Of a DNA stretch of 64,000 nt, positions 32,994 to 42,877 are shown piece after piece (position 1 is the stretch's first letter; every line of letters begins with the position of its first letter). Made by a program: the position numbers and the translations under genes. The DNA is taken from positions 124,001 through 188,000 of the forward strand of contig CAJXNP010000013.1 in NCBI GenBank assembly GCA_913057175.1, written 5' to 3'. The notes beneath the pieces are model-generated. The model was not told the DNA's origin. It did not search any database and was given only the letters and a program-made list of their open reading frames with translations. The DNA comes from an uncultured Cytophagales bacterium (lineage in GTDB: Bacteria > Bacteroidota > Bacteroidia > Cytophagales > Cyclobacteriaceae).

Positions 32994-33688
32994 AATACAT
33001 CGTAGTTATTTTGGTAGGTGTCTTATTGTTTGCTTGTTTCAAGGGAATTAAGCTCGCAGTAAGCAAGATTTCCTCAGAAAAACGCTACTACAAAGTCATA
33101 TTGACTTCCGTGAGTATATTTGAATTGATCATGTGGTCGGCATTTATATTCTGGTCACTGGAAAGATTGTTTCAATTCAAATCCTATTTCACCTACCTGT
33201 TTCTTGCAGCCGTATTCATTTTTGTTCTTCTCGTCGCTTATTATTTTGTCAATGATCTGTTTGCCGGCGCTATTTTCAGAATCCAGCATTATCCGCAAAA
33301 GGGTAAATTTTATACATTCAAAAAATATTCCGGAAAGGTAAAAAGTATCGGTTCAACAGGAATGATCCTGGAGACGAGTGAAGGAGAGGAAGTAGATGTG
33401 CCTTATTCGGAATTGCGGGGACCGGTTTTCGAAAACAAGGAGGTTCGGGCGCAATCAGATATAAAAATTAAGCTCAAAATTGAAAAAAAAGGATCAAAGG
33501 AGGAGATGATTGAAAAGATCAATGAGGTTATTCTTACCTCAGCATATGCTTCATTTAAGAAAAAGCCGACTATAAAGGTTTTAGCTGAAAACCCTCAAGA
33601 TATACAATTCGAGATCACGCTTAGCACCTTCAATAGTATTCATCAATCAATCATTGAGAAGAGGTTAAAGGAAGAACTTCAGAAATAA
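32990..33688 (+). CDS. MscS-like membrane protein coupled to the SLC12-NTPase fusion
   Basis: A 232-residue protein: three N-terminal helices (about residues 3-20, 36-60 and 66-92), then a beta domain KYSGKVKSIGSTGMILETSEGEEVDVPYSELRGP that matches the Lsm-like middle domain of MscS channels, and an alpha/beta C-terminal domain. It is smaller than MscS and its pore helix lacks the clear Gly/Ala packing (compare the genuine channel at 12989). ATG 32990 overlaps the TGA of the preceding 1699-codon gene (ATGA), so translation is probably coupled and the two proteins likely act together. Function inferred only from this: a pore or tension-sensing partner. Confidence 0.75.
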   Translation: MKYIVVILVGVLLFACFKGIKLAVSKISSEKRYYKVILTSVSIFELIMWSAFIFWSLERLFQFKSYFTYLFLAAVFIFVLLVAYYFVNDLFAGAIFRIQHYPQKGKFYTFKKYSGKVKSIGSTGMILETSEGEEVDVPYSELRGPVFENKEVRAQSDIKIKLKIEKKGSKEEMIEKINEVILTSAYASFKKKPTIKVLAENPQDIQFEITLSTFNSIHQSIIEKRLKEELQK

Positions 33689-33721
33689 AGCCAGTAATGT
33701 TTTTTATTTGTAATCCCACAC

Positions 33722-34732
33722 TCATTTTTTTCCCAGTTCGATTTTATTGAAACTCTTGAATAGATAGGCTAACAAAGGAAAAATTATTAAAACTCCGGCA
33801 ATCAAGGCAAAAGTCAGCGCCTTCAAAGTAGATTCCGGTGCAGCGGTATTGTAAAAGGTCATATGATCGCCATTGACCAAAAGAATGATATTAGGGAATT
33901 GGGCACTCATCCAGGCGATGATAATGGCTGATACTTGAAAAGCTGCCACGAGTCTGGAAAGCCATCTTCTTTTGTGCCTTAGGAAAAACCATAAAAATGG
34001 CAATGCAATGGTTGCCAGAATAAAAAGCATCAGGCTGATCCAGTTAAAAAAACTATCATATAATTCGAGTTTATCGACTTTTGCAATGACCAAAACCAAA
34101 AAACCTGAAAGGACAGTAGCAATATTGGCGTTCCTTGCCCTCCTTACAAATCGGCCTCTCAGGTAATCGTCATCGGCTTCACCGATCATATATACCGCTG
34201 CAAGGAAAGCACAAATAGCTGCCGTGAACAGGCCAACAGAAAAAGAAAACAGGTTGAACCATCCGGCAACAAAGACATCATAAAATGACTGACCTTCCAA
34301 ATTAATTTTTCCGGAGGCCACTGCACCTGCACATACCCCCAGGAAAAATGGAGTGAAAAAGCTGGAATAGGCAAATACCCTTGTGTAGATCTTTTGGGAT
34401 TTATCAATGATCGCATCGTAATGGCGGAAGGTAAAAGCAGTTCCCCGGGCGATGATCCCAAAAAGCATCAACAAAAGTGGAATATGGAGAACTGTTGAAA
34501 AAACGGAATAGATTTTTGGGAATCCCGTAAAGAATATGACGATCACAAGTATGATCCAAATGTGGTTGGCTTCCCAGATTGGACCGAGAGCCTGGTAGGT
34601 CAGGTTCTTTAATCTGCCGAAATCCTTTTTTGAAGAGAACAGCTCCAGGATTCCAGCTCCAAAGTCTGCGCCTCCTAAGATAAGGTAAAGCAGAAGAGAG
34701 ATACCAAGTACAATGATGATAAATATCAACAT
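33722..34732 (-). CDS. cydB: Cytochrome bd-type quinol oxidase subunit II
   Basis: A 336-residue membrane subunit of the bd oxidase. The N-terminal block LYLILGGADFGAGILELFS and the LGPIWEANHIWIILV segment are diagnostic. About eight to nine helices. With CydA it forms the proton-motive terminal oxidase that reduces O2 to water at high affinity and tolerates cyanide, sulfide and nitric oxide. It starts four bases after cydA ends, so the two are co-transcribed and probably co-translated. No cydX-like small subunit is visible between or after them. Confidence 0.96.
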   Translation of the reverse strand: MLIFIIIVLGISLLLYLILGGADFGAGILELFSSKKDFGRLKNLTYQALGPIWEANHIWIILVIVIFFTGFPKIYSVFSTVLHIPLLLMLFGIIARGTAFTFRHYDAIIDKSQKIYTRVFAYSSFFTPFFLGVCAGAVASGKINLEGQSFYDVFVAGWFNLFSFSVGLFTAAICAFLAAVYMIGEADDDYLRGRFVRRARNANIATVLSGFLVLVIAKVDKLELYDSFFNWISLMLFILATIALPFLWFFLRHKRRWLSRLVAAFQVSAIIIAWMSAQFPNIILLVNGDHMTFYNTAAPESTLKALTFALIAGVLIIFPLLAYLFKSFNKIELGKK

Positions 34733-34736
34733 AGGC

Positions 34737-36032
34737 TTAATATTTTAGGGCTTTGATCTGCCTTGACATAAGCCAGTAGACAATTAATGACAGAAAAAGG
34801 TAACAGATAGTAATAAGGATAAAAGAGTACTTTAAACCTGGCATAGGGCTCACTGCATCACTGGTTTTCATGATCTCATAGATAATCCATGGTTGACGAC
34901 CAACTTCCGTAACGACCCATCCTGCCTCTACAGCAATAAACCCAAGCGGTGAACAGCAGGCCAATAAAACCAGAAACCGCTTATTAAAGATCAGGTGTGG
35001 CTTTTTCCATCGGAAATACAGATAGATGAGACCCGTTAGTAATAATAGCATCCCAATTCCCACCATAATCTGAAAAGCGAAATGAGTGATCAAAACCGGT
35101 GGCCAATTTTCTTTTGGAAAATCTTCGAGACCTTTTACTTCCGATTCAAAATCTCCAAAAGCCAGAAAACTGAGCATTCCGGGAAGGTGAATAGCAAAAT
35201 CCACCTCCTCTGTCTCTTCATTAGGTACTCCGCCAACTATCAGGTCAGCAGGTTTTTCCGTTTTAAAATGGGCTTCCATGGCTGCCAGTTTCACGGGTTG
35301 TCTTTGTGCAACATCTTTGGCAGAAAAATCTCCGCTAATTGGTTGAAGAATTGCTGCGATGAATGCAAATATCATGGCAATCCGAATGGCTTTTTGGTGG
35401 AAGGGATTTTCAGGATTTTTTATCAATAAAAAGGCATGCACTCCGGCAACTCCAAAGCTGGTTGATAAAAAGGCCGCGATGGTCATGTGAATGGATTGGG
35501 ACAACCAGGCTGCATTAAACATCGCAGCGACCGGGTCAATATTTTGTGCTGCGCCATCTACCCATGTAAATCCGGTTGGGCTGTTCATCCACGCATTTGC
35601 AGCAACGACCAAAATCCCTGAAACCACTCCAGAAACGCCTACCAGAATACCCATCCAAAAATGAATCCATTTATTAATCTTTCCCCAACCATACAGGAAA
35701 AATCCCAGGGCAATTGCCTCGACAAAAAAGGCTGTTCCTTCCAGGGAAAAGGGCATTCCAATGATAGGACCGGCATGTTCCATGAAGGTTGGCCAGAGCA
35801 GGCCCAACTCAAACGATAGAACCGTTCCTGATACTGCTCCAACCGCAAAAAAGATGGCCACACCTTTTGACCAGCTCTTTGTCAGGTCTTTATAGATTTC
35901 TTCTCCGGTTTTCAACCACCGAAAATGGGAAGTCGCCATGAGAAAGGGCATTACCATTCCAATGCAGGCAAATACGATATGAAATCCGAGAGACACAGCC
36001 ATTTGAAACCTGGCTGCCAACAGATCATCCAT
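34737..36032 (-). CDS. cydA: Cytochrome bd-type quinol oxidase subunit I
   Basis: A 431-residue subunit carrying the heme groups. The opening MDDLLAARFQMAVSLGFHIVFA contains the conserved His near residue 18, and the quinol-binding GRQPW motif lies at 378-382. The length of 431, well under the 522 of E. coli CydA, shows that the long Q-loop insertion is missing, as in the short-type (CIO-like) bd oxidases common in Bacteroidota. First gene of the cydAB unit. The DUF4492-type gene that precedes cydA in some Bacteroidota is not present; instead a 339-base divergent gap leads to the papain-like gene. Confidence 0.97.
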   Translation of the reverse strand: MDDLLAARFQMAVSLGFHIVFACIGMVMPFLMATSHFRWLKTGEEIYKDLTKSWSKGVAIFFAVGAVSGTVLSFELGLLWPTFMEHAGPIIGMPFSLEGTAFFVEAIALGFFLYGWGKINKWIHFWMGILVGVSGVVSGILVVAANAWMNSPTGFTWVDGAAQNIDPVAAMFNAAWLSQSIHMTIAAFLSTSFGVAGVHAFLLIKNPENPFHQKAIRIAMIFAFIAAILQPISGDFSAKDVAQRQPVKLAAMEAHFKTEKPADLIVGGVPNEETEEVDFAIHLPGMLSFLAFGDFESEVKGLEDFPKENWPPVLITHFAFQIMVGIGMLLLLTGLIYLYFRWKKPHLIFNKRFLVLLACCSPLGFIAVEAGWVVTEVGRQPWIIYEIMKTSDAVSPMPGLKYSFILITICYLFLSLIVYWLMSRQIKALKY

Positions 36033-36371
36033 AGAAACAGTTTGTTAGATAGATGGGCTAAATTAATACCCAAACTTCATGAGAGAAAGATTTGTCGGGA
36101 AAAGTATATTTAAATTATTGCAAGTTCAGTAGAAAGCTCAAAGGCGAAAGAAACTAATCTGTTTTCGATGATCAGTAAATCGGTAACACATTTGGGACTG
36201 ACTGATCGATCACCGAATATCGATTACTAATTTTTCCAATACCAAATGCCCAAATAATCCAATACCTGGTTAGAACCGGCAATTGGCAACGTTTTTTAAA
36301 GCCTTTCATCAACAATTATTTTACAAACATTGAGATATCATTTATATTGAAGGGATTTTGATTGGGGACCT
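36033..36371. other. Divergent intergenic region between cydA and the papain-like gene
   Basis: A 339-base gap that should hold the promoters of both units. I see no clear TAnnTTTG box, repeat or small gene. Parts are richer in GATC-containing short palindromes (GATGATCAG, CTGATCGATCA near 36165-36215), whose significance is unclear. Confidence 0.4.
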
Positions 36372-37748
36372 ATGAAACTTTTTTATTGCTTACTCTGCAG
36401 CCTGCTTTTTTCATTTCAGGTGATTGCTCAAAAATATTTTACAGGGTTAATATTTGATGATGAATCCTACAACAACTCCTCTTCCATCGTCATTCAATCC
36501 AGGAGGTCTTTTGAAGACTTGCCGGACAGCGCTTCATTAAAGCCCTACTGTCCCAAACCTGGAAACCAGATCCAATTAAATACTTCTGTTGCCTGGGCTA
36601 CTGCCTGGGGGGCCAGGACGATCCTTGAGGCAAAGCGAAACAATTGGAAGAGTATTGATACAATTACACGCAATGCGTTTTCACCTATTTTTCAATATCA
36701 GTTGGTTCGATCAAATGAGGATGAAAAATGTACGATGGGGAGTAAAATGGATGATCTTTTATTGAAGATGAAAAATACCGGCACAGTAAAGTATGTTAAT
36801 TTCCTGGAGTTTTGCCCAACTGAACTTCCTAATGAGTTATTGGTAAGCGCTAAAAATCAAAGAATATCAGACTACGGTAGATTGTTTGATACAAATGTGG
36901 ATGATAGGTATAAGATTAATTCGATAAAAAAGTCATTGTCTGAAGGATTTCCAGTGGTGGTTGGCATGCATTGTCCTCCTTCATTCTTAAAAGCTGATGA
37001 TCTTTGGCGTCCGATTGAGTTGATGAATACCATTTTTCCAGGGCATGCCCTGTGTGTAGTGGGTTATCATGATTCGAAATTTGGAGGTGCATTTGAAGTG
37101 ATGAATTCATGGGGGAGAAAATGGGGCAATGGCGGATTTACCTGGATCAGATATGATGATTTCAGTGAATTTGTGAGATATGCCTATCAGGTTGTCCTTG
37201 AGGATGATTCGCATCAATCCGGCAATCATCTTACGGGGACTGTTCAGGTTGTCATTGATGAATACAGGGAGGTGCCATTTAAATATCATGAGAATGGAAG
37301 ATATGTTCTTAATCGAAAGTTTAAAGAAGGAGATAATTTCAGAATACGGATCAATGATGTATCAAAAGGGTATTTTTATATCATTGGAAGTGGAGAAGGA
37401 AATGATTTTGTTCAGCTCTATCCGCACAAGCCTAATATCACCCCATCGTTAATTTATCCTATAAACAATATTTCCATTCCCGATGAACAACATTTTATCC
37501 AGGTCACCGGGGATGGACCGGAAGACCATCTATATTTGATTTTCAGCAAGGAACCTCTGGATATTGGCTACTGGTTGCCAAAATTGCAGGCCAAAACTGG
37601 GAAAAGTGAGGAGATCATATATGAAATACTGGGAAATAAAATTGTCTCTAAAGAAGATGTCAAATGGGATAAGCTGGAGATGTCATTTGATGCAAACTTC
37701 AAAAATGGAGAGATGGTTCTCATGACCATCAATTTCAAACACAATTAA
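36372..37748 (+). CDS. Papain-fold (C1) protein with Ser at the nucleophile position, plus DUF4384-like domain
   Basis: A 458-residue secreted protein (signal MKLFYCLLCSLLFSFQVIAQ). Residues 55-265 are a C1 peptidase fold: oxyanion Gln66, then NTSVAWATAWGART where family members have the sequence S/T-C-V-G-[WF]-A. Here Ser72 replaces Cys. The catalytic His225 (FPGHALCVVGYH) and Asn245 (VMNSWG) remain. Residues 280-400 resemble DUF4384, a beta sandwich (FKEGDNFRIRINDVSKGYFYIIG, then LYPHKP) found beside caspase/papain-like peptidases and signalling proteins. If the reading is right the protein is a pseudo-peptidase or binding module. Exported; no operon partner. Confidence 0.8.
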   Translation: MKLFYCLLCSLLFSFQVIAQKYFTGLIFDDESYNNSSSIVIQSRRSFEDLPDSASLKPYCPKPGNQIQLNTSVAWATAWGARTILEAKRNNWKSIDTITRNAFSPIFQYQLVRSNEDEKCTMGSKMDDLLLKMKNTGTVKYVNFLEFCPTELPNELLVSAKNQRISDYGRLFDTNVDDRYKINSIKKSLSEGFPVVVGMHCPPSFLKADDLWRPIELMNTIFPGHALCVVGYHDSKFGGAFEVMNSWGRKWGNGGFTWIRYDDFSEFVRYAYQVVLEDDSHQSGNHLTGTVQVVIDEYREVPFKYHENGRYVLNRKFKEGDNFRIRINDVSKGYFYIIGSGEGNDFVQLYPHKPNITPSLIYPINNISIPDEQHFIQVTGDGPEDHLYLIFSKEPLDIGYWLPKLQAKTGKSEEIIYEILGNKIVSKEDVKWDKLEMSFDANFKNGEMVLMTINFKHN

Positions 37749-37782
37749 TGGCTTTCGTATTATCAGTTTTCCTCAATTTATT

Positions 37783-37790
37783 TACTTTTG
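37783..37790 (+). promoter_or_regulatory. Bacteroidota-type -7 box before pgi
   Basis: TACTTTTG matches the TAnnTTTG consensus, 32 bases before ATG 37823. No clear -33 TTTG at the ideal spacing. Confidence 0.4.
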
Positions 37791-37822
37791 CTTCACATTC
37801 ATCTACCAATACATATTGAAAC

Positions 37823-39478
37823 ATGCTAAATAAAATTAACCCCACTCACACAAAATCCTGGAAAGATCTTTCCGACCATTTTCAGAAAATGAAAAGTGTC
37901 CATATGAAGGATTTATTTCAAAAGGATAGTAGTCGATTTGATAAGTTTACTACCAGGTTTAACGATATTCTAATTGATTATTCCAAAAACATTATTACCT
38001 CCGAGACACTTGAATTGCTGTTCAGTCTTGCTAAAGAGGTAAAATTGCAGGATGCTATTGATCAGATGTTTAGTGGTGAGAAGATCAACGAAACGGAAAA
38101 CAGGGCAGTTTTGCATGTTGCATTAAGGAACCGATCGAATACACCCATAAGGGTAGATGGTGAAGATGTTATGCCCGATGTTAATGCAGTTCTGGATAAA
38201 ATGAAGACATTTTCCGAAAAAGTTTCATCGGGAAAATGGATGGGGTACTCCAATAAGCCAATTACAGACATTGTCAATATTGGAATTGGGGGGTCAGATT
38301 TGGGACCTTTGATGGTCACTGAAGCGCTTAAGCCCTATCAAAAGGAAAATATTTCTATTCATTTTGTATCAAATGTTGACGGTACTCATATCGCGGAAAC
38401 GCTTAAAAAGGTAAATCCGGAAACCACCTTATTCCTGATCGCTTCCAAAACATTCACCACCCAGGAAACGATGACCAATGCGCATACAGCCAGAGAATGG
38501 TTCCTGAAAAATGGAGGAAGTGAGTCAAACATTCGACTCCATTTTGCAGCTCTTTCTACCAATCAAGGTGAAGTTGAGAAGTTTGGTATTGATGCAAATA
38601 ATATGTTTGAGTTTTGGGATTGGGTAGGAGGTAGGTATTCTCTATGGTCAGCTATTGGATTGAGTATAGCATGTACAATCGGTTTTGACAATTTTGTAGA
38701 GTTACTCACAGGAGCCCATGAAATGGATCATCATTTTAAGTCATCAAAACCGGAAGAAAATATTCCGATGATCCTGGCTTTAATTGGCATTTGGTATAAT
38801 AATTTTTTTCATGCCGAGACGGAAGCTATTCTTCCATATGACCAATATCTACATCGGTTTGCAGCTTATTTTCAGCAGGGCAATATGGAAAGCAATGGAA
38901 AATACGTAGATCGTGGTAGCAAGGAGGTTGATTATCAAACAGGACCCATTATATGGGGTGAACCCGGAACAAATGGGCAGCATGCATTTTACCAGCTTAT
39001 TCACCAGGGAACTAAGTTCATTCCCTGTGATTTTTTGGCACCTGCGATGAGTCACAATCCAATCGGAAACCACCATGTGAAATTACTTTCTAACTTTTTT
39101 GCGCAAACGGAAGCACTGATGAATGGAAAGTCGGAGGAAGAAGTGGTTGCTGAACTAAAATCTCAAAAAAAATCGGAAAAAGAGATCGGTTTTTTGAAAA
39201 ATTTTAAAATTTTTAAAGGAAATAAGCCCACAAATTCCATTTTATTCAAAAAACTTACTCCAAAAGTACTGGGAAGTTTAATTGCTATGTACGAACATAA
39301 GATATTTGTACAAGGAGTGATTTTCAATATTTTCAGCTTTGATCAATGGGGCGTTGAGCTTGGAAAACAACTGGCCAATAAAATACTGCCAGAACTCAGT
39401 AATGATGAAGCAATACAATCTCATGATGAATCAACCAATGGATTGATCAATGCATACAAGAAAATGCGAAAAAGTTAA
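37823..39478 (+). CDS. pgi: Glucose-6-phosphate isomerase
   Basis: A 551-residue enzyme (EC 5.3.1.9) of glycolysis and gluconeogenesis, interconverting glucose 6-phosphate and fructose 6-phosphate in the cytoplasm. Signature blocks are [27 protein letters not shown], the PGI signature [41 protein letters not shown] and [15 protein letters not shown], all with the expected catalytic Glu, His and Lys. Length and order match the usual eubacterial/eukaryotic type rather than the cupin type. It is preceded by a promoter-like TACTTTTG and is likely monocistronic, converging with the small secreted protein at 39494. Confidence 0.98.
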   Translation: MLNKINPTHTKSWKDLSDHFQKMKSVHMKDLFQKDSSRFDKFTTRFNDILIDYSKNIITSETLELLFSLAKEVKLQDAIDQMFSGEKINETENRAVLHVALRNRSNTPIRVDGEDVMPDVNAVLDKMKTFSEKVSSGKWMGYSNKPITDIVNIGIGGSDLGPLMVTEALKPYQKENISIHFVSNVDGTHIAETLKKVNPETTLFLIASKTFTTQETMTNAHTAREWFLKNGGSESNIRLHFAALSTNQGEVEKFGIDANNMFEFWDWVGGRYSLWSAIGLSIACTIGFDNFVELLTGAHEMDHHFKSSKPEENIPMILALIGIWYNNFFHAETEAILPYDQYLHRFAAYFQQGNMESNGKYVDRGSKEVDYQTGPIIWGEPGTNGQHAFYQLIHQGTKFIPCDFLAPAMSHNPIGNHHVKLLSNFFAQTEALMNGKSEEEVVAELKSQKKSEKEIGFLKNFKIFKGNKPTNSILFKKLTPKVLGSLIAMYEHKIFVQGVIFNIFSFDQWGVELGKQLANKILPELSNDEAIQSHDESTNGLINAYKKMRKS

Positions 39479-39493
39479 AGTTTAAAAAATGAA

Positions 39494-39910
39494 TTAAAGC
39501 CTGGTAAGTTTTACTTCCTGGTTTGTTTGCGACGAATTGTTATTCGCCGGTTCCTTTATTATAAAGACATTGCTTGCCTGATCGGGCATTTGTATAATTT
39601 CGTATTTTTCTAATCTTTTTCCTGTATCAAGGATTAAATGTGTGTTTTCGCGATTTATTCTCCACGTACCCTCTTCCTGAGACCCATCTATTCTATCACG
39701 CAGAAAATCTCCGTTGCTATTTAACGTAAGCCTGTTAAAAGTAGGGTAATGAAGCATTACTTCCCCCTGAGCCTGTTGATTAACATTCACAACCTCCCAG
39801 GTGTCTGAAAGATCTTCATAGAAATTCCCCGCTAAGTTTTCTTCCCCGCTAAATACTATAGACCATACAATAATTTGCAGAAGAACAAATCCTATTATCG
39901 TTGCTCTCAT
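39494..39910 (-). CDS. Lipocalin-like small secreted or membrane-anchored protein
   Basis: A 138-residue protein with one N-terminal hydrophobic segment (residues 3-22) and then a beta-rich body. The order DTWEVVNVNQQ, FNRLTLNSNGDFLRDRIDG, GTWRINRENTHLILD is the pattern of small lipocalin-like (META/DUF5004-like) domains that Bacteroidota encode in large numbers. No function is known. Monocistronic; it faces pgi with a 15-base gap. Confidence 0.55.
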   Translation of the reverse strand: MRATIIGFVLLQIIVWSIVFSGEENLAGNFYEDLSDTWEVVNVNQQAQGEVMLHYPTFNRLTLNSNGDFLRDRIDGSQEEGTWRINRENTHLILDTGKRLEKYEIIQMPDQASNVFIIKEPANNNSSQTNQEVKLTRL

Positions 39911-40560
39911 TGTGGCTGCCTTAATTCAAATTTATTAGTTCTAAAAATCATGCCAATCGCTGGGCAAAATGACTAATTAAAGCTGACTAAATCAATTATT
40001 TTTGACAAGATTATATAATAAACGTATGTTTTATTTTAATTATTAATAAAAATCCCTCAAATATATGACTGTTTAACATTAATTAGCACGGGTTGATGTT
40101 ATGCTGCAAAGAAATAACAATTCTTTTATTTATAAAAATCTTTTAATTAAATATTTTTCATTCAATGGAATTGAATTAATTGATGGATTTTGTAAATAAT
40201 TGATAAAGAAAGAGTGTTTTTTTTAAAAATGTTTCAGATGGGTGTTTTTCATATTATCGCTTTAAAACAAGGAGTGTTCAAATAAATTCAGTATTCGATT
40301 CTCTAAATAACAAATTAAAGAATAATAATATTTTACCATTTTAGTTAGCTCATAAACTTAAAAAAGAGACTTGGAAAGCAATAAGGATTAATTATTAATG
40401 AGGATCACTTACAGAAAAACAATCGATTGCACCGACAAATGTAGAATTTTTTGATGTCAAACCCCGTGATGATTAGGGTAATAATTTTTGAATAAAAGGG
40501 AAACAACTTGCTTTTAAACTTTAATTTTTTTGATATTTGGAACTTTCAAAAAGAAAGGGA
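39911..40560. other. 650-base AT-rich region upstream of topA
   Basis: No gene, clear promoter box, repeat or structured leader that I can support, although the length and AT-richness would suit a supercoiling-sensitive promoter for topA. TTGACA and TATAAT occur near 40000-40018 but only six bases apart, too close to be a sigma-70 promoter. Confidence 0.4.
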
Positions 40561-42870
40561 ATGGCAAAAAATTTAGTAATAGTAGAATCACCGGCCAAGG
40601 CAAAAACGATAGAAAGTTATTTGGGAAGTGAATATTTGGTTACATCAAGCTATGGACATGTGCGGGACTTACCGAAAGATGATAAAGCCATTGATGTTAA
40701 AAATAACTACAAGCCAACATACGAAATCCCAAAGGAGAAAAAGGAAGTAATTTCCCAGTTGAAAAAGTTGGTTAAGGATTCTGAAATGATTTACCTGGCC
40801 AGTGATGATGACCGAGAGGGTGAGGCTATTTCCTGGCATTTAAAAGAAGCGCTGGACCTGGATGATGCGAGAATTCGGCGGATCGTTTTTCATGAGATCA
40901 CCAAAAATGCCATTCTCAATGCTATTAAAAGTCCGAGAAATATTGATTTGGATCTGGTAAATGCTCAGCAGGCCAGAAGGGTTTTAGACCGACTGGTTGG
41001 GTTTGAGATATCACCTGTTCTTTGGAAGAAAATCAAAACTGGCCTTTCAGCTGGAAGGGTTCAATCCGTTGCTGTGAGATTGGTTGTTGATCGGGAACGG
41101 GAAATTGAAAAATTTGATACGAAGAGCTTTTATAAGATTTCGGCCATTTTCGATCTCGAAAAAGGCAAGCAATTAAAGGCGGATTTACCCGAAAGATTTG
41201 AAACGTTAGAAGAAGCAGAAAAATTTCTCGAAGAATGTAAGGGGGCTGCTTTTACTATTTCAAACCTTGAGAAAAAGCCAGGTAAAAAATCTCCAGCACC
41301 ACCGTTTACAACTTCTACATTACAGCAAGAGGCCTCCAGGAAAATGGGTTTCAGTGTCTCGCAAACCATGACCTTGGCACAGAAGCTATATGAAGCCGGA
41401 CATATTTCCTATATGAGAACTGACTCGGTGAACCTTTCTGCGGAAGCGGTTGATGGTGCTAAAAATGAAATTGTTGGCTCTTATGGGCAGGACTATCTTG
41501 AGATCAGAAGTTATAAAACAAAATCAAAATCTGCTCAGGAAGCGCATGAAGCTATTCGTCCGACAAATTTCGCTAATAAAAGTGCAGGAGCATCAGGAAA
41601 TGAGGAGCGATTATATGAATTGATCTGGAAGCGCGCGATTGCTTCTCAAATGGCTGATGCTAAAATTGAAAAGACAACTGCTACAATCTCTATTTCTACA
41701 AATGATAGGAATTTTGTAGCAACTGGTGAAGTTATCAAGTTTGATGGCTTTTTGAAAGTCTACATAGAATCTACCGATGATGATGAAAATGGGGAAGAAA
41801 ATAAATCCATTCTTCCTCCGCTGGAGATTGGTGAGGTTTTGAATCTGAATAATATTTTGGCCAGACAAGGGTTTACCCGTCCGCCTGCACGATACACAGA
41901 AGCCAGCCTTGTAAAAAAACTTGAAGAGATGGGAATTGGAAGGCCATCTACCTATGCACCAACCATTACGACAATTCAAAAAAGAAACTATGTTCTAAAG
42001 GAATCCAGAGAAGGAAAAGAAAGAAAGTATTTTGAGTTAATCCTTCAGAATGATGAGATAGCCAAACACGAAAGGGTAGAAATTACCGGAACGGAAAAAA
42101 ATAAGCTGTTCCCTACTAATATGGCTATGATCGTCAATGACTTTCTGGTTAATCACTTTCCGAATGTTATTGATTTTTCATTTACTGCTAATGTTGAAAA
42201 GGAATTTGATGACATCGCACAAGGAAAAATTGAGTGGGATAAAATGATTGACAGTTTCTATAATAAGTTTCATTCGGAAGTGGTGGAAACTGAGCAATTG
42301 GAGAAATCCAAAATCAATGCCTCCAGGGAATTGGGTGTTGATCCTGCAAGCGGAGAAGTGATACTCGCAAGGATGGGAAGGTTTGGACCAGTTGTTCAGA
42401 TTGGCAGTGGCGAGGATGACAAGAAGCCAAAATATGCCAGCATGAGGAAAGGTCAGTTTATCGAAAGCATTTCCCTTGAAGAAGCATTGGAACTGTTCAA
42501 GCTTCCAAGAACCGTTGGAGAATATGAAGGGTTGGAAATTGAAGCTAATGTAGGAAGATTCGGACCCTATTTACGACATAATAATAAGTTTTATTCCATA
42601 CCTAAGGAGGACGATCCGCACGACATTGAACAGGATCGGGCTATTGAAATTATAGAGGCTAAAAGAAAAGCCGATAATGAGAGATTGATCAAAACCTTTG
42701 ATGAAGACCCGAATGTGCAGGTCCTGAATGGTCGATGGGGTCCCTATATAAAATTTGGCAAAAAGAACGTTAAAATTCCGAAAGGAAAAACACCTGCAGA
42801 ATTAACCTTTGCCGAGTGCAAGGAATTGGCTGATAAGACTCCGGAAAAATCAAAGAGAAAGAAGAAATAA
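40561..42870 (+). CDS. topA: DNA topoisomerase I
   Basis: A 769-residue type IA topoisomerase that relaxes negative supercoils. ATG 40561 is chosen over a TTG 24 bases earlier because it starts the TOPRIM strand MAKNLVIVESPAKAKTIESY. The acidic TOPRIM motif SDDDREGEAISWHL is intact, and the active-site Tyr284 is in ISYMRTDSVNLS. The C-terminal part has Toprim_C repeats (for example GRFGPYLRHNNKFYS and GRWGPYIKFGKKN) in place of the zinc ribbons of E. coli TopA, as usual in Bacteroidota, and a Lys-rich end. The sirtuin gene begins 8 bases after its stop, so they form a unit. Confidence 0.97.
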   Translation: MAKNLVIVESPAKAKTIESYLGSEYLVTSSYGHVRDLPKDDKAIDVKNNYKPTYEIPKEKKEVISQLKKLVKDSEMIYLASDDDREGEAISWHLKEALDLDDARIRRIVFHEITKNAILNAIKSPRNIDLDLVNAQQARRVLDRLVGFEISPVLWKKIKTGLSAGRVQSVAVRLVVDREREIEKFDTKSFYKISAIFDLEKGKQLKADLPERFETLEEAEKFLEECKGAAFTISNLEKKPGKKSPAPPFTTSTLQQEASRKMGFSVSQTMTLAQKLYEAGHISYMRTDSVNLSAEAVDGAKNEIVGSYGQDYLEIRSYKTKSKSAQEAHEAIRPTNFANKSAGASGNEERLYELIWKRAIASQMADAKIEKTTATISISTNDRNFVATGEVIKFDGFLKVYIESTDDDENGEENKSILPPLEIGEVLNLNNILARQGFTRPPARYTEASLVKKLEEMGIGRPSTYAPTITTIQKRNYVLKESREGKERKYFELILQNDEIAKHERVEITGTEKNKLFPTNMAMIVNDFLVNHFPNVIDFSFTANVEKEFDDIAQGKIEWDKMIDSFYNKFHSEVVETEQLEKSKINASRELGVDPASGEVILARMGRFGPVVQIGSGEDDKKPKYASMRKGQFIESISLEEALELFKLPRTVGEYEGLEIEANVGRFGPYLRHNNKFYSIPKEDDPHDIEQDRAIEIIEAKRKADNERLIKTFDEDPNVQVLNGRWGPYIKFGKKNVKIPKGKTPAELTFAECKELADKTPEKSKRKKK

Positions 42871-42877
42871 ATCATCG

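Noticed and set aside
39995-40020. TTGACA and TATAAT in the topA upstream region
   Set aside because: They are six bases apart instead of about seventeen, so not a sigma-70 promoter.
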